From: Wallemia ichthyophaga EXF-994
Lineage: Eukaryota; Basidiomycota; Wallemiomycetes; Wallemiales; Wallemiaceae
Assembly (NCBI RefSeq): GCF_000400465.1
Contig: NW_008806278.1
Coordinates: 1-64,000 of the forward strand
Reading direction: 5' to 3'
Length of the DNA stretch: 64,000 bases
Shown: positions 39,701 to 51,107 of the stretch, one piece after another
Position numbering within the stretch: position 1 is the stretch's first letter
How the letters are laid out: every line of letters begins with the position of its first letter
The notes under the pieces: model-generated
What the model was told of the DNA's origin: nothing
Seen by the model: only the letters and a program-made list of their open reading frames with translations
The model's database searches: none
Made by a program: the position numbers and the translations under genes

Positions 39701-41499
39701 ATTTGACCAAGCTCATCAGACAGATTCCACGATCTTGCTACAGTCCTATAACCGTTCTTTTTATATCTCATTTCTTTATCGAGATATATCCAGCCTGCCT
39801 GACACGTCCGCACAAACTCCATCGAAATGTAAAGCGAGATTGGCACAATGTTCTGGAAAGTAATGAGACCGTTAAAGAAGGTGAAAACACCATTGGTAGA
39901 TGGGTTATCATCTGGTCTGTCATCGTTGTACGTCCAGTACGCTCCATTCCGCTGATCGTCTACTTCGATGGTGTAGGCGACGATGGCGCAAATTGCGCTA
40001 ATAATCGCAAGCAACGCCAGGTTAAATCCTACCTGCGGATCCATGAGACGTTCAGTCTTGGCACGCTTTGACGGAGTAATACCAGAGTTTGCTATGATTT
40101 TGGTGTCTGAGCCGGTAAAGAGAACAACACCGATGACCCATTTGGTGTTGCGTAGAACAGTACCTCTAAGCAGCATAGTTGACATATCGACGGGGCATTT
40201 GACTGGTTGTTGGTCCTCCTTGACGACGGCTGCATTAAGCCTGAACATGTTCACATCCGCTGGCTCACTGTCGATTCTGTATCCGTGGCACTCTCTAGCA
40301 ATCGCAGCTGGGCTGGTGAGGTGAGATAGTTGAGGAATAGCGTGTCTAGATTTGAGGTTGGTTTCACCATCCAAGTTCTTGGTCTCAACGAAACAGACAT
40401 CTTCTTCTTCCGAGGTCGAGCATACGACAATGTCTAGAACTCTTATTAGTAAAGTGGAAATAGATTCTTGCACCCTGCGCTCACCTGCTGGAAATGGCTC
40501 GTTGTTGTGAATCTTGACAAAATCACCAACTTTAACATCTTCCCATAGCATAGTCCTCCAACTATTTCCCGCATCATCTTGACCATCGTCTTCTTCACCC
40601 TCCTCCACCTCCTCTGCGTCATTTTCAGGGATGGGGCCTGCGGGCAACTGCGCCGGAGGCGGTGGCGGAGTGTACGTGCGAGGGTTTTCAAGGTCATCAA
40701 CGAGACCGACCTGCCTACCATTGAATTCGCCGGTGTCATTTAACTCGGGAGGGTTGCCTACGCTGTGCCTTCCCATCTGATCGCTCTCGAACTTAAGTTC
40801 GTCGTCGAGAGAGGTAACAGCATCAGGGAGGTTTGGGGGAGGAACATGGTCTCTGTTCTTAGATTTCTTCTTAAGCCTAAGTTTACCAAGCATAGCGCCC
40901 TTTGGAAGACCACCTGTAAACGTCTTTGATTTTGCTTCTATGTGATTGAAGTTGTGATAGTGGTAATCGCTATGGCGGCTCTCGCCGTACTTGCCTTTGA
41001 GAACCTTAACCTTTGAGTGGTTCACCTTTCTATCTGATTGGTGCCTCTTGATATCTTCATAGCCATCCTTACACGCAGTAATGAAGACGATGATGATAAG
41101 CGGGAGGATAACGACACCGGCGTTTATTGTAGAGAACTTGGGAAAGAACTGGAGAATCGCGATTCCGAGGAAGAACAGGTTGGCCACACGCCTAAATTGC
41201 TCCAAGATGTTTCGAGGCACGAAAGTGAGAATTGTGTATTTCGAGGATATTATTTGATTCGTCGTGTAGACCCAACCAGGGCCGACGTGATGCGTTGATC
41301 GCGGATGTAGCAGCTTCTCTGTCCACGTCTTTTTCCCCAGCGTGGACTCGTGCGGCAGCGGGCTGTTGAGATACACGGACCGTGGCAATGGCTTGCGCTT
41401 CTTTGACGCAAACATTTTCTCAATACTGAATTCATCCCATTTCTGAAAAATGCCGGGCTTCGTCGGCGTCGACGTCGGCAGCCTCTCAGACGGCTTCAT
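36738..41499 (-). CDS. DNF1: P4-ATPase phospholipid flippase, Dnf1/Dnf2 type
   Basis: Five exons (41499-40485, 40433-38880, 38834-37402, 37358-37182, 37136-36738; introns 51, 45, 43 and 45 bases) give about 1525 residues. Landmarks are NQIISSKYTILTFVPRNILEQF before the first helix, FPADIVVCSTSEEED rebuilt across the first intron, LDGETNLKSR, SDKTGTLTQNAM with the phosphorylated aspartate, and GDGANDVSMIQAAHVG. Dnf-type flippases move phosphatidylcholine and related lipids inward at the plasma membrane with a Lem3/Cdc50 partner. The first intron is a multiple of three with no stop codon, so an unspliced reading would pass as protein. A long polar insert follows the second conserved block (residues about 170-310). 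The C-terminal tail is basic and Ser-rich. Confidence 0.93.
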
Positions 41500-41751
41500 C
41501 GTTGTGAGTAAACAAGGTGATTGTCGTTATTAGACGGGTATCAATGCTTAATTACAGATCTTGTTAATTTAAAGCCTCTATGTTAAATACATGTTTCCTT
41601 TTCATCCTTATCGCCTATCGCCTATTTATCCAGGTGGACCATTGCGGGATCGACATCGCTGTCCTCAAACGTCATTTTGTTATCTTGTTTGCTGCTGCTG
41701 TTCCTGTCATTATTCATTTCATGTGCATCTGTTTTCTCTTGTCAGTTTTTA

Positions 41752-44610
41752 TCAAAATCCTCCTGCGCTTGCTAAAGCCTCACGGATATTCTTCGGCCGT
41801 AGCCCTAATATTGAATCAATATCTACATCCTCATACAGCGCTGAGTTTCTGTTCTTTCTTCTATGTCTCGATGGTCGAGCCGGTGTCGTTGGTGTCGTTA
41901 TTGGCGGCGAAAATGTTCGATTGAGTGGTGCACTAATCGGTGCATTCAGTGGTGGTATTTTCAGCGGTGCTGGTGGCCTCTTTCTTTCAGTGTTGACCTT
42001 AGGTGCTGGCATGACCACATCCACCGTCTCATCTTCCATGATTTCTGTCGGTGTAGTTTCGAATGATGGTTTAGCAGTTGAAACGAATGATTCTGCAAGT
42101 GATTCTGCTATCGAATCCACGTTATCGACATGGTCATTGTCGTCGTCATTATCATTATCATTATCCTCTTCTTCGGTAGACTGATCCTCCAAAGGCACTG
42201 GTTTGCCGCCATCTCCAACGTTGAAGACGTACTTAAACTCAGTCAATAACAAACCAAACAGTGGAGCTGGTATACCCAAAGTCGGACTGAATACGATACT
42301 AACGTTTCTCAGTGACATTCTGTTGATCTCCTCACTCGACACAACATCAGTAAGATGCGAAACCAATGCCCTAAGGAGTGCGTAATTGGCAATCGGGAGA
42401 AGCGACACCAATCTGCCTAGCTCTCTCACCCTCTTTTTTGGGTCTGGTATGTCTGCCACTTGTAAAAATTGAAAGTGTAGTTCTCTCGTCAGAAGACTAA
42501 CTGGCAACTCTCTAAAGTACAACTTGAGTAAACCCGTGATAGCATGTGGATCGAAAACGTCGTCACTTTCAATCAAGTCTATATCTCCTTCACTATTGTA
42601 GCGCTCTTTGAGCCCCTTCACCTGGGTACTCGAACCTGACAGCCTATATATGCCCTCCTCCTCTTCAGCTTTAACGTGTTGAAGGTATCGAATGCACCTA
42701 AACACCACAGCAGGCAAGCCAGCGATCTGGGCTTGTTGGAGTGAATCATCAACTGGTACACCGAAAACAGGCAGCTTTGGTGCTGATTTGTCTGATATGC
42801 GAGTTAGCTAAAGTCTTATCAAACCTTGAAACTCACCTTTGGAACTCCCACTACTACTCCCACTAAAGGCACCCCAGAACCCACGACTTTTCCCTTTATG
42901 ATCACGCTCATGCTGCTTCTCAGACTTGTCTATGCTTTCGCACGATTCATTGAGCTTAGCGCCGACAGCCTTATACTGCCCACTCAAGGAATGTATGCTA
43001 CCTTGGCGTTGTGGGAGTAAATTTGCACTTTCGCCATGTTGAGATATGCCAAGAGCGTCGACTTTCCCAGTATTTCGGGCGTCAGCGAGTACCTTCGGTA
43101 TGGAGAATTTGGAGGAGACTTCAGGCGGCAGCGAGGTGAGACTGACTGAGTTCGACGGCTGGATTTCCTCTTTCGATATGGGTTTGCTGTCGGAAGTGCG
43201 TGGACGCTCCACATCTTTCAATTTGTGTGTTTCTAATGAACGCGTTTTCAACGACGTCGCCCGACGTTTCAACCCGTTGTTGGCAGAATTCGGAGTGCTA
43301 TCTTCTGCTATATTTGTTCTCTCATGCAAAACGGGCGAAGAGGCACCACCAACATTGCTATGTGTCCTTTGATGCCATAGTAGAGTGTTGATCCAGTTAT
43401 CCCTCTCCAAGTCATTCTCAGCACATAGTATATGTCTATCTTTTTCATTCTGCGTGGCCTGGTGTCTTTCTAGAATAAGAAAAGCATGCTTGAATGCGCT
43501 GTCTCGTTCATTTGCTGAGCTGGAATCAGACGATGCCCGAGATGGATGCTGCCTGCCGATAGATGCGTCGTGTATTCTTATACTACCAATTTGGCTACCG
43601 CCTCGTTGCTCGTAGTAATCGAGTATACCCTCCCTCCCTATGGTAAAATACCTCGTCTTCCAGCCACCCAAGTTCTTGCCCTTCTTGGTGAGGTAGCCAT
43701 CTTTGGTGCCGTTGATTTGGGATGCTTGGTTTGGTCTGACAAAGTCTGAAGAGAGGAAGGCAGCTAGTTCCATATGTGGAGTAGCGCTATTCTTGGGAAT
43801 GATAGTGTAGGTATGTGGAATTGATATTATCGAGTGAAAATAGTTTTCTAACTGTGTTTTCTGCTGCAAAACTTTACTAGGGGATCTGTCCTTGAAAATG
43901 CTTTTATCAGGCAAGGACACCAGTCTACCCTTAGTATGCTTGAAGTAAGGTTTTTTGATAATCTCCCTAACTTTGATATCAAGTGCGTGTATCGAATCGT
44001 ATGATTTGTCGACTTTCCACTCAGCATTCGATGGCTCATACTTGACGGTAATAGTAAAGCTATACACGCTCTTGTTGTCTTTGTTAGGTTTCACTGATGA
44101 AGACAGCACGGCAAGTTGGAGAGCAGGAACGAGAGTTGGAGTGAGCTTGAAGACAGGTACTGGGGGAGCAGCAGTCTTGACAGAAGGCGTGATGGCGGGC
44201 TGTTTTGGAGAAAGATGCTGGTAGTGACTGCGTGCTTGAGGGAGCGTGTTAAATGAGTGGCTGGCGTGTTGCATGTATGGGCTAGACTTGGACTTGTGCT
44301 GCTGCGAAAGCTGAGCTTTCTCCATAGCAGAGAGCATTGCAGGCTTGATGGGAAGATTGATCGCGTCGTCGTGCGAGTGTGATTTTTTCGACAGTGCAAG
44401 GTGGTGTGTGGGTTGAGAGTGCTGCTGCTGCTCGTGTGGCAGCGTATCCAACTCAACATTGAGCTTATTTATCGTCGACTTCTGCCTGTCTATCAGATTC
44501 CACAGCTGGTTGTTCTGCGACGCGAGAGTGTTGCGCTCGTTCAACAGAAATAGCAGCGGATCTTCCCCCTTCAAGTCGAGGATATCCTGGAGCGTCAACG
44601 GGCTGGCCAT
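41752..44610 (-). CDS. BEM3: PX-PH-RhoGAP protein, Bem3-like
   Basis: Two exons (44610-42837 and 42791-41752; intron 45 bases) give about 937 residues. A coiled coil near the start (NERNTLASQNNQLWNLIDRQK) is followed by a PX domain (YSFTITVKYEPSNAEWKVDKS to about residue 290, with KGRLVSLPDKS), a PH domain (DGYLTKKGKNLGGWKTRYFTI), a Ser-rich linker, and a RhoGAP domain carrying the catalytic arginine in GIYRLSGSS and FDPHAITGLLKLYFRELP. Bem3 relatives stimulate GTP hydrolysis by Cdc42 at polarity sites and bind phosphoinositides through PX and PH. A long Pro-rich tail follows. The frame opens before 44610 only with non-ATG codons. Confidence 0.92.
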
Positions 44611-44896
44611 ATCATTGGAAGAGAGGAAGAGAGATGGATTGAAATCATAAATTGCAAATATTAAAGTACAAATAGCTATAGATGCACCAGATATTCCTAC
44701 TCGGAAGGCTTCACCCACACTCCCCGCACTTGCTTAAGGTGATTTCCGCCAGATTAGCTTTCACGGAGAGATATGAAGCGGGGTTGCTAGATGGCGGGAG
44801 ATGACGCGAGATGCCGCGTCATGTAGGTCCGAGCGTGTGTTGTGCATGGCGTGCAGGAGCACCCCGCACATCAAACATCCTCACATTCAAACGATC

Positions 44897-45133
44897 ATGG
44901 ACGTTAAGACGCGCCACTACCAGCAACTAAGCCACCAGCTCGGGAAGCTCCAGGAGAATATCAGCCAGTCGAATCAGCAGTTCAAGATTGCCGCCGAACA
45001 GCTCCAGCAGATGCAGAAGCTGTCCATTTCGCATGCTTCTCAGTGAGTGGTGTGTTGTAACCACGCGTCGCTCACACTGTACAGATTCATGGCCGTGTCC
45101 AAGATAATTGACAAGCAAGAGACGGAAATGTGA
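44897..45133 (+). CDS. HSK3: DASH complex subunit Hsk3
   Basis: Two exons (44897-45042 and 45085-45133; intron 42 bases) give 64 residues. The pattern RHYQQLSHQLGKLQENISQS, then AAEQLQQMQKL, and HASQFMAVSKII after the join fits the short coiled-coil Hsk3 family (a KLQ-N block followed by H...FMA). DASH/Dam1 forms rings on kinetochore microtubules. The gene is too short for most gene finders. It is divergent from the RhoGAP gene (286 bases between starts) and ends 38 bases before the start of the polymerase iota gene. Confidence 0.8.
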
Positions 45134-45142
45134 TTATCTCGT

Positions 45143-45166
45143 GTATCCTGTATCCTGTATCCTGTA
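45143..45166. repeat. GTATCCT x3 tandem repeat
   Basis: Three copies of the 7-mer GTATCCT plus GTA, filling most of the 38-base space between the HSK3 stop codon and the polymerase iota start codon. Confidence 0.9.
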
Positions 45167-45171
45167 CTTAT

Positions 45172-46787
45172 ATGACCATCATCTCCATCGACTTTGACGC
45201 CTTCTACGTGAGCTGTCATAGATCAATAGATCCCAGCCTGCGTGGCATTCCGTTCGCCGTGCAGCAGAAGCACATCTTGTGTACTGGTGAGCGCACTGGC
45301 TATCACCGAGTGAGTTACTTACGCCGTAATCTCAGTTAGCTACGAAGCCAGAGCGAGGGGCGTGAGTGTGCTGAGAGCTTTGCAGTGATCCCCTCACCAC
45401 TCACTCCACCCAGGTGAAGAAACTCGGCAGCCTGAGTGAGGCACGCAAGATATGTCCCGAAATACAGACGGTCAACGGCGAAGACCTTACGCTCTACCGC
45501 GCCATCTCTAGAAACGTATTCGCCTTCTTATCGGACTATCTCGGCACAGATACGCCCATCCAGAAGCTCGGTCTGGATGAATACTTCATAGACATCACGC
45601 GCGTCGCTGCGCAGCCGCGCGAGCAATGCGATAAGCAAGCGCAATCGCAATCTCATACACAAACTCACCTTGTCTGCGCTGAGAATCGCTTAACAGACAG
45701 CGAGGAGATATACGTGAGCATAACAGCGGACATACGCAGGCAGATCTATACACACTTCCAGCTCACCTGCTCAGCGGGTATCAGCAACTCCGTCATGCTC
45801 AGCAAGCTCGTCGGCAACCTCCATAAGCCAGATAATCAGACGCTGTTGAATGTGAGGAGCGACGCGGAGTTGCAGGCATTCCTCGATCCCTTCCCGCTGC
45901 GAAAACTACACGGTGGGTGGTACGCTCAGACCACACCCGCACCAAGCTGACTGCGTGCAGGTTTCGGTCGTGTGGTCGTCGACAGGCTCGCGAGTCTTTT
46001 GGGGTGCGAGAATGAGGATGATCTGACAGTGCACAGCGCCCGCACGCGTCTCTCGCTGCTAGACTTAGAAGAGGAGTTTGGCAGCAGATTAGGCGCGCGT
46101 CTATACCACAACTTGCGCGGTATAGACGAAACCGTTGTGAAACAGTCCGATATACGCCCACAGCAGATCAGCATCGAGGATTCCTCGGGAAAGATCGATA
46201 GTGCTGCAGACGCATGGGCGATGCTGGAGAGCGTGACAGAGAGACTGGTGCGCCGCTTGGACGAAGAGTACGCCACTGTCGATGGTGGTAGCGGTAGCAA
46301 TGGTAGATCTAGGAGTGTGTTCGAACTGCATCCGTCCCGCGTGAGGGTCAGCACACGCAGAACATCCACTATACCCAATACACGAGTCGCTGCTCATGTA
46401 CCTGAGTCGCTCAGCAGCGCTGTCGGTGTCTCGCTGTTTGATATCGACAGGTATACCATAGAAGAGCGTGCGAGGAGGTTGTGCAGAGAGTGTTTGTATA
46501 GCTTGACGAAGAAGCTGTACGACGCAGGTGTGGCACATGGCGCTAATAAACTGCGCGTGATTAATGTCGCTTTCACCGATTTCGTTAATGGTCCGCCACC
46601 TGCGCCGATCGACAAGATTATTAGGAGCAAGAAGAAGACGGAAGTAGTGCACTTGAGCAGCAGTGATGATGAGTCAGTTGAAGGAAGCGAGCAGGAAGAA
46701 GACGCGATAATTTGCCCTTTATGCCATGCTCAGCTGATGTCATTCACGGTAGAGTCACATATGCGATTCCACGAGCTGGGAGATTAG
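45172..46787 (+). CDS. POLI: Y-family DNA polymerase iota
   Basis: Four exons (45172-45286, 45336-45361, 45414-45912, 45961-46787; introns 49, 52 and 48 bases) give about 488 residues. The second exon is only 26 bases. Metal ligands appear as SIDFDAFY (Asp7) and LGLDEYFID (Asp102, Glu103). The string VQQKHILCTVSYEARARGVKKL, with VNGEDLTLYR and SNSVMLSKLVGNLHKPDNQT, is much closer to polymerase iota than to eta or kappa. The enzyme carries out translesion synthesis. The C-terminus CPLCHAQLMSFTVESHMRFH is a C2H2-type ubiquitin-binding-zinc-finger-like motif, where vertebrate iota has ubiquitin-binding helices. The catalytic core appears intact. Saccharomyces lacks this gene. Confidence 0.9.
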
Positions 46788-47081
46788 AAGAGGCAGAGCA
46801 CAGAGCACAGAGTCAGAACACAGAAAACAGAGAACACGCCACCTTCCATATCGGAATCAATTTACAAATTCGGTTACAGACTTGGGACAAGCGAGAGCAG
46901 GAGACGATATTAAAACAGCATTTGCGCATTAATACAGTACTCAAAGCACTCCAATCCACAGCTCCGAATTGAATAAATTTTTAAAGTTGTGCCAAATTGT
47001 GGGCTGATCTGATCTTCTCGGTTAGAAAATACCTTTAAAATCGTTAAACATAAACACCCAGGACGGAATAATAAATAAGTA

Positions 47082-48053
47082 ATGGACGTAGCATTAGAGC
47101 TCTGCGACCACTTCTTCCTCGACTACACATACGCCAAGGTATTCCCAAAGACGCCGCTACCGACTTGTGCATACACGCCACTCGATGCACCCAATTGCAT
47201 CAGCGGTGTAAATGGGACAGTATCAGCGGCGGTAGATGGAGCACTACACTATGACCAGCTATCTCAATTCGGACGCGACTCAATCATTCGCCAAACGCTC
47301 TCACTTACCTTGCTCACATACGTCGGTATACATTTCCTCTATTTCCTCGCAGCAGGTCTGTCCTATCACTTTATATACGATAAGCGCGTAATGCGCCACC
47401 CTCGCTTCCTACCAAACCAACTCCGGATGGAGATAGACAGTAGTATGGCAGCTTTCGGTCCGCTCACACTAATGACGGTGCCGTGGTTCATTGCCGATGT
47501 GCGCGGTTGGTCGAAGCTATACGAAAACGTCAATGACCACTCGTGGTTTTATTTCGGTTTCTCTATTCTTTGGTTTTTGCTTTTTACCGATTTCTGCATC
47601 TATTGGGTGCACCGTATAGAGCATCATCCGATGTTTTACAAGTGGCTTCACAAGCCTCATCACAAGTGGCTGATTCCTACACCATTCGCAAGCCACGCGT
47701 TTCATCCACTTGATGGTTACTTGCAGTCGGTGCCGTACCATCTTTTCATATTCCTCTTCCCTCTACATAAGCTCCTATATCTCGGTTTGTTTGGGTTTGT
47801 GAATGTATGGAGCATACTCATTCACGATGGCGATATGCGTTGCGGCGGGTTTATGGAGAAGATTATTAATGGACCTTCTCACCACACTCTTCATCATCTC
47901 TACTTTACTGTCAACTACGGTCAATACTTTACTTTCTCAGATAGGGCATTCAAGAGCCATCGTGAACCACGTCCTGAACTCGACCCACTCAACCAAGTGC
48001 TCGAAAACGACGCGAAAGAAAAGGAGGAGAAGCAAGGCAAGAAGAGTATTTGA
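47082..48053 (+). CDS. ERG3: C-5 sterol desaturase
   Basis: Single exon, 323 residues. Three di-iron histidine boxes are HRIEHH (177-182), HKPHHK (190-195) and HHTLHH (267-272). Hydrophobic segments near 70-90, 120-140 and 155-175 anchor it in the ER membrane. It introduces the C5-C6 double bond in ergosterol synthesis. The C-terminus is Lys/Glu-rich with a KKSI end, an ER-retrieval-like KKxx pattern in the wrong register to be sure of. Its length is slightly short for the family. Confidence 0.95.
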   Translation: MDVALELCDHFFLDYTYAKVFPKTPLPTCAYTPLDAPNCISGVNGTVSAAVDGALHYDQLSQFGRDSIIRQTLSLTLLTYVGIHFLYFLAAGLSYHFIYDKRVMRHPRFLPNQLRMEIDSSMAAFGPLTLMTVPWFIADVRGWSKLYENVNDHSWFYFGFSILWFLLFTDFCIYWVHRIEHHPMFYKWLHKPHHKWLIPTPFASHAFHPLDGYLQSVPYHLFIFLFPLHKLLYLGLFGFVNVWSILIHDGDMRCGGFMEKIINGPSHHTLHHLYFTVNYGQYFTFSDRAFKSHREPRPELDPLNQVLENDAKEKEEKQGKKSI

Positions 48054-48235
48054 AGGAGAAGTTAGCACACTGCATATTTTCTATATTATTCCACGTTATC
48101 ACACCATCACGCTATCTATTTAGAAGACTGTTTATACCCAAAAGTAATATACATTTCATTTTTCGGTTTATGGTATATAAACTTGTGCGCGTGTGTTTTT
48201 GTGTGTTTGTGTGTTTATATAGGTTTGTGTTCCGC

Positions 48236-49629
48236 CTACTGCTGTCTGCTGAACACAGTGTATGCAGCTAACCCGAGCATAAAGATGCTAAGCAAGCCAA
48301 CGAATTTGTATGTTTTGCCCTGTAACAGAGGTTAGCTGAATGAGTCAAAAGAAACAAATTACTCACACCACTATCACTAGCACTCTTCTTCTCTTTAAGT
48401 TGGTATTTGGAGAGGACATGTGTCTGTTTTCTGTCGTATTCAGAGAGTATTTTACTGAGTTCTTCTGTGTGGGTGGAGCGCTGAGCGTTTAATGCATTTT
48501 CCCAACGAGAACGCCAATTAAGTGTACCACGCGCACTCTCCTCGAGTGCAGACAAACGCGAATCGTATTTATCCACCCTCGACGACATGTTTAGTTGGAG
48601 GTCGTGCATTGTCGACATTTCATCAGATAGTGTGCTCAACCGCGTGGCTAGAGAGGAGTTTTGTGAGACAAGTTCGGTGTATGAAGGGAGTTCGGTGTCA
48701 TTCGAGTGGTTTGAGTGGTTTACTTGGTTCGAAATTTCACTGTAATTATTCTGCTCACTCTGTTCAGGCGATGCACTAGGTTCGGGAGTCTTGGGTCTCT
48801 GAGTTGCGATGCTGTTGTCGTCGGAGGAGTCGAAGCTGTCATCGTTGTGATGCTGCTGATCCTTTTCCTTCTCACTCACATTGTCACTTCTCAACCTTCC
48901 ATCAAAGTTCTCGAATTTAGATCTAAGCGTGCTGTGCTCAGACTGAAGGAGCTCGTAATTCTTTTGCTGAGACTGAAGTTGCTGGCTGAAATGAGATATT
49001 TGCTGCTGTATAGAAGACACATCGATTGGGTTGTTAGCGAGACTGGCAGATGGTTGGTAATTAGTCGGCAGTTGCCCTCGAAGGGAGGAATTGATAGAGT
49101 TGAAGTCAGTGGAAATGTTTTGGAGGTTAGAGGAGATCTCTTTCGAAGATTTAATCTCCTGTTCGAGTTTATCAAAGCATTTATGAATACTAACTGAAGA
49201 TTGAGGTTGTTGGGATATTTGCTGTTGACACTCCAGATACTCATGCTCATTTGAAGCAATTAATATTTTAGAGGAAACCTTTCGATGAATAATTGTTTTG
49301 TTGTCGTCGCCGATGATATCAATACCAAATTCCAGTAAATTTCCCGGATTCAGCTGCACGGCAGAAGACTCAACACCTTCCAGACTTAGACGCTCATTGT
49401 TGAGGAAAGTGCCATTTGAAGATTTTAAATCGCGTATATAGACAACGGAAGCCTCTGACCATATTTCGGCGTGCTGGCGGGATAAAACTTTGGAATCAAA
49501 GTAACCATTGCCTTGGTTGGGTATTGTGCGTGCATTTGTCTGTCTACCAATTTTAATTTTATCATTTAAATGGATAATCTTCAATTCAAATGAATTATTC
49601 AAAGGAATTAAGAATATGTAATTTGACAT
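48236..49629 (-). CDS. tail-anchored FHA-coiled-coil protein, SLMAP/Far9-10-like
   Basis: Two exons (49629-48367 and 48319-48236; intron 47 bases) give about 448 residues. An FHA domain covers residues 15-110 (KIGRQTNARTIPNQ, LSRQHAEIW, LKSSNGTFLNNERL). Long Gln/Ser-rich coiled-coil regions follow. The second exon supplies a C-terminal membrane anchor, KFVGLLSIFMLGLAAYTVF; the unspliced reading would lose it. FHA plus coiled coil plus tail anchor is the layout of SLMAP and yeast Far9/Far10 (Vps64), STRIPAK subunits at the ER or nuclear envelope. The paralogue assignment is not attempted. It is divergent from the DUF3602 gene (147 bases). Confidence 0.85.
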
Positions 49630-49776
49630 GGTGTTTGACTTGGTGGGTCGGAGTGGGAGTTGAGTGTATGCGTAAATGAATGAAAAGCGTGTTTTATATT
49701 TAATTTGAATGATTTTATATCTTTGCCGGTAGCGACCACACGAATAATACAGTCACCCTCTTGAATTGATACTATT

Positions 49777-50771
49777 ATGACGCAGCGCAGACCTTCTCTA
49801 GACTCAACTGCGACTCACGAATCGTTCGCTGCTCGTCTTGGTGGGAAATTCAGAGATGCAATCACGCCGCATCTCCACCACGACGACGACGGCGAACAGC
49901 GCGGCAGATCATTCCTCACTAAGGGCAAGCAGGGTAATCCAGGTGAGTCTATTTCTTAATTTTAAACTCTGTGGCCCCGTTTCTCTACCTATCTTATCTT
50001 TCTCTGCCTATCTTTTTCTTTCTTATCAACCAATGATAAGATAGTAGATAACCACTCATTCTACTCCCACTCTCTCCCTCACACACACACTCATGCCCTT
50101 CTCAGAAAGATCAGATTCTCGCGGCAGAGATCCTATCGTTAGCACCGGTCGCGGCGGCGCTGGCAACCTCAGGGCTAGCTCCAGGACCAGATCCGCATAC
50201 GACAACGACGACGACGACAGAGGGCGTTCAACTCGCTCCGCCCATCCGCCTCCACCCAAGGCTGTCCACGCAGGCCGAGGCGGCGTCGGCAACGTCCGCT
50301 CTCCCTCCCGAGACCCTGCCGACCTGCGCAACCAGCAAGCTGAGCAGCAGCTCGAAGCCAAGCTCCAGCGCGAGGCGCACGAGAAAGCTGAACGTGACGG
50401 CATGTTACCAACCGGGTGGGTCTGCTTCTTTTGTGAGGTGTGTATAAAGCTGACTTTATATTTCCTCATTTAGTCGCGGCGGCGCTGGTAATATTAGAGC
50501 GGGCGGTGATCAACCCCCTACTAGCTCTGCCACCTCTTCCACCCCCTCCAGATCTAGGTCTCGCTCTAGGACTCGCGATCTCCTCCAGCGCGCTACCTCG
50601 AGGGACAGATCGACGTCGAGAGACGTGGCTTACAATCACAGCAGTAGCCATGTTAATGTCGGTGGCGGGGGAAACAGCTTTGGCAACGTCGCAAGCTCCC
50701 CTGCTCACCCGAATACTCACTCACCTCACGATATAGACGGCGATACCTCCCTGGCTGCTGTGAGAGAGTAG
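49777..50771 (+). CDS. DUF3602 / Par32-like protein
   Basis: Three exons (49777-49942, 50106-50415, 50474-50771; introns 163 and 58 bases) give about 257 residues. The family mark, RGGAGN, occurs three times: TGRGGAGNLR, AGRGGVGNVR and, across the second intron, TGRGGAGNIRAGG. The rest is disordered and rich in Arg, Ser and Pro. In yeast, Par32 is phosphorylated after TORC1 inhibition and dampens ammonium transporters; whether that role holds here is unknown. The first intron is long for this window and ends in a pyrimidine tract with CA repeats. Confidence 0.8.
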
Positions 50772-50916
50772 ATATACGTGATTCACGTGATTTGCTTATT
50801 TAATGTATCTTTTATATTACAACGCTGCGTTATTATTTTCTCATTTATCTTTGTGTTCAAGTTGAGTAAGTGTGGTGCTATTTGCCATGTGCTGCCGCTA
50901 CTCCAGCTACTCAATT

Positions 50917-50966
50917 ATGCCAATCGGTATGCTAGCCCACGTTCTCATCTCATCACCGATTGGCAT
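50917..50966. promoter_or_regulatory. inverted CCAAT repeat upstream of CFEM gene
   Basis: ATGCCAATCGGT at 50917-50928 and its exact reverse complement ACCGATTGGCAT at 50955-50966, 26 bases apart. Each arm holds a CCAAT box. It lies about 140 bases before the CFEM start, in a 336-base intergenic region that holds no other gene. Confidence 0.6.
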
Positions 50967-51048
50967 GACACAATTCCCAATCCAATTTCAAATTTCCAGC
51001 AGACGGGAAATGTGCGACAGGGTGGATTGCAGCTGACATGAGCAAGAG

Positions 51049-51056
51049 TATAAAAG
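51049..51056 (+). promoter_or_regulatory. TATA box of CFEM gene
   Basis: TATAAAAG, 52 bases before the start codon at 51108; the clearest TATA element in the window. Confidence 0.6.
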
Positions 51057-51107
51057 ACGGGCTGGGCATCGTCTCTTAGATTATAACATCGAAACGTCCA
51101 CCACGCA

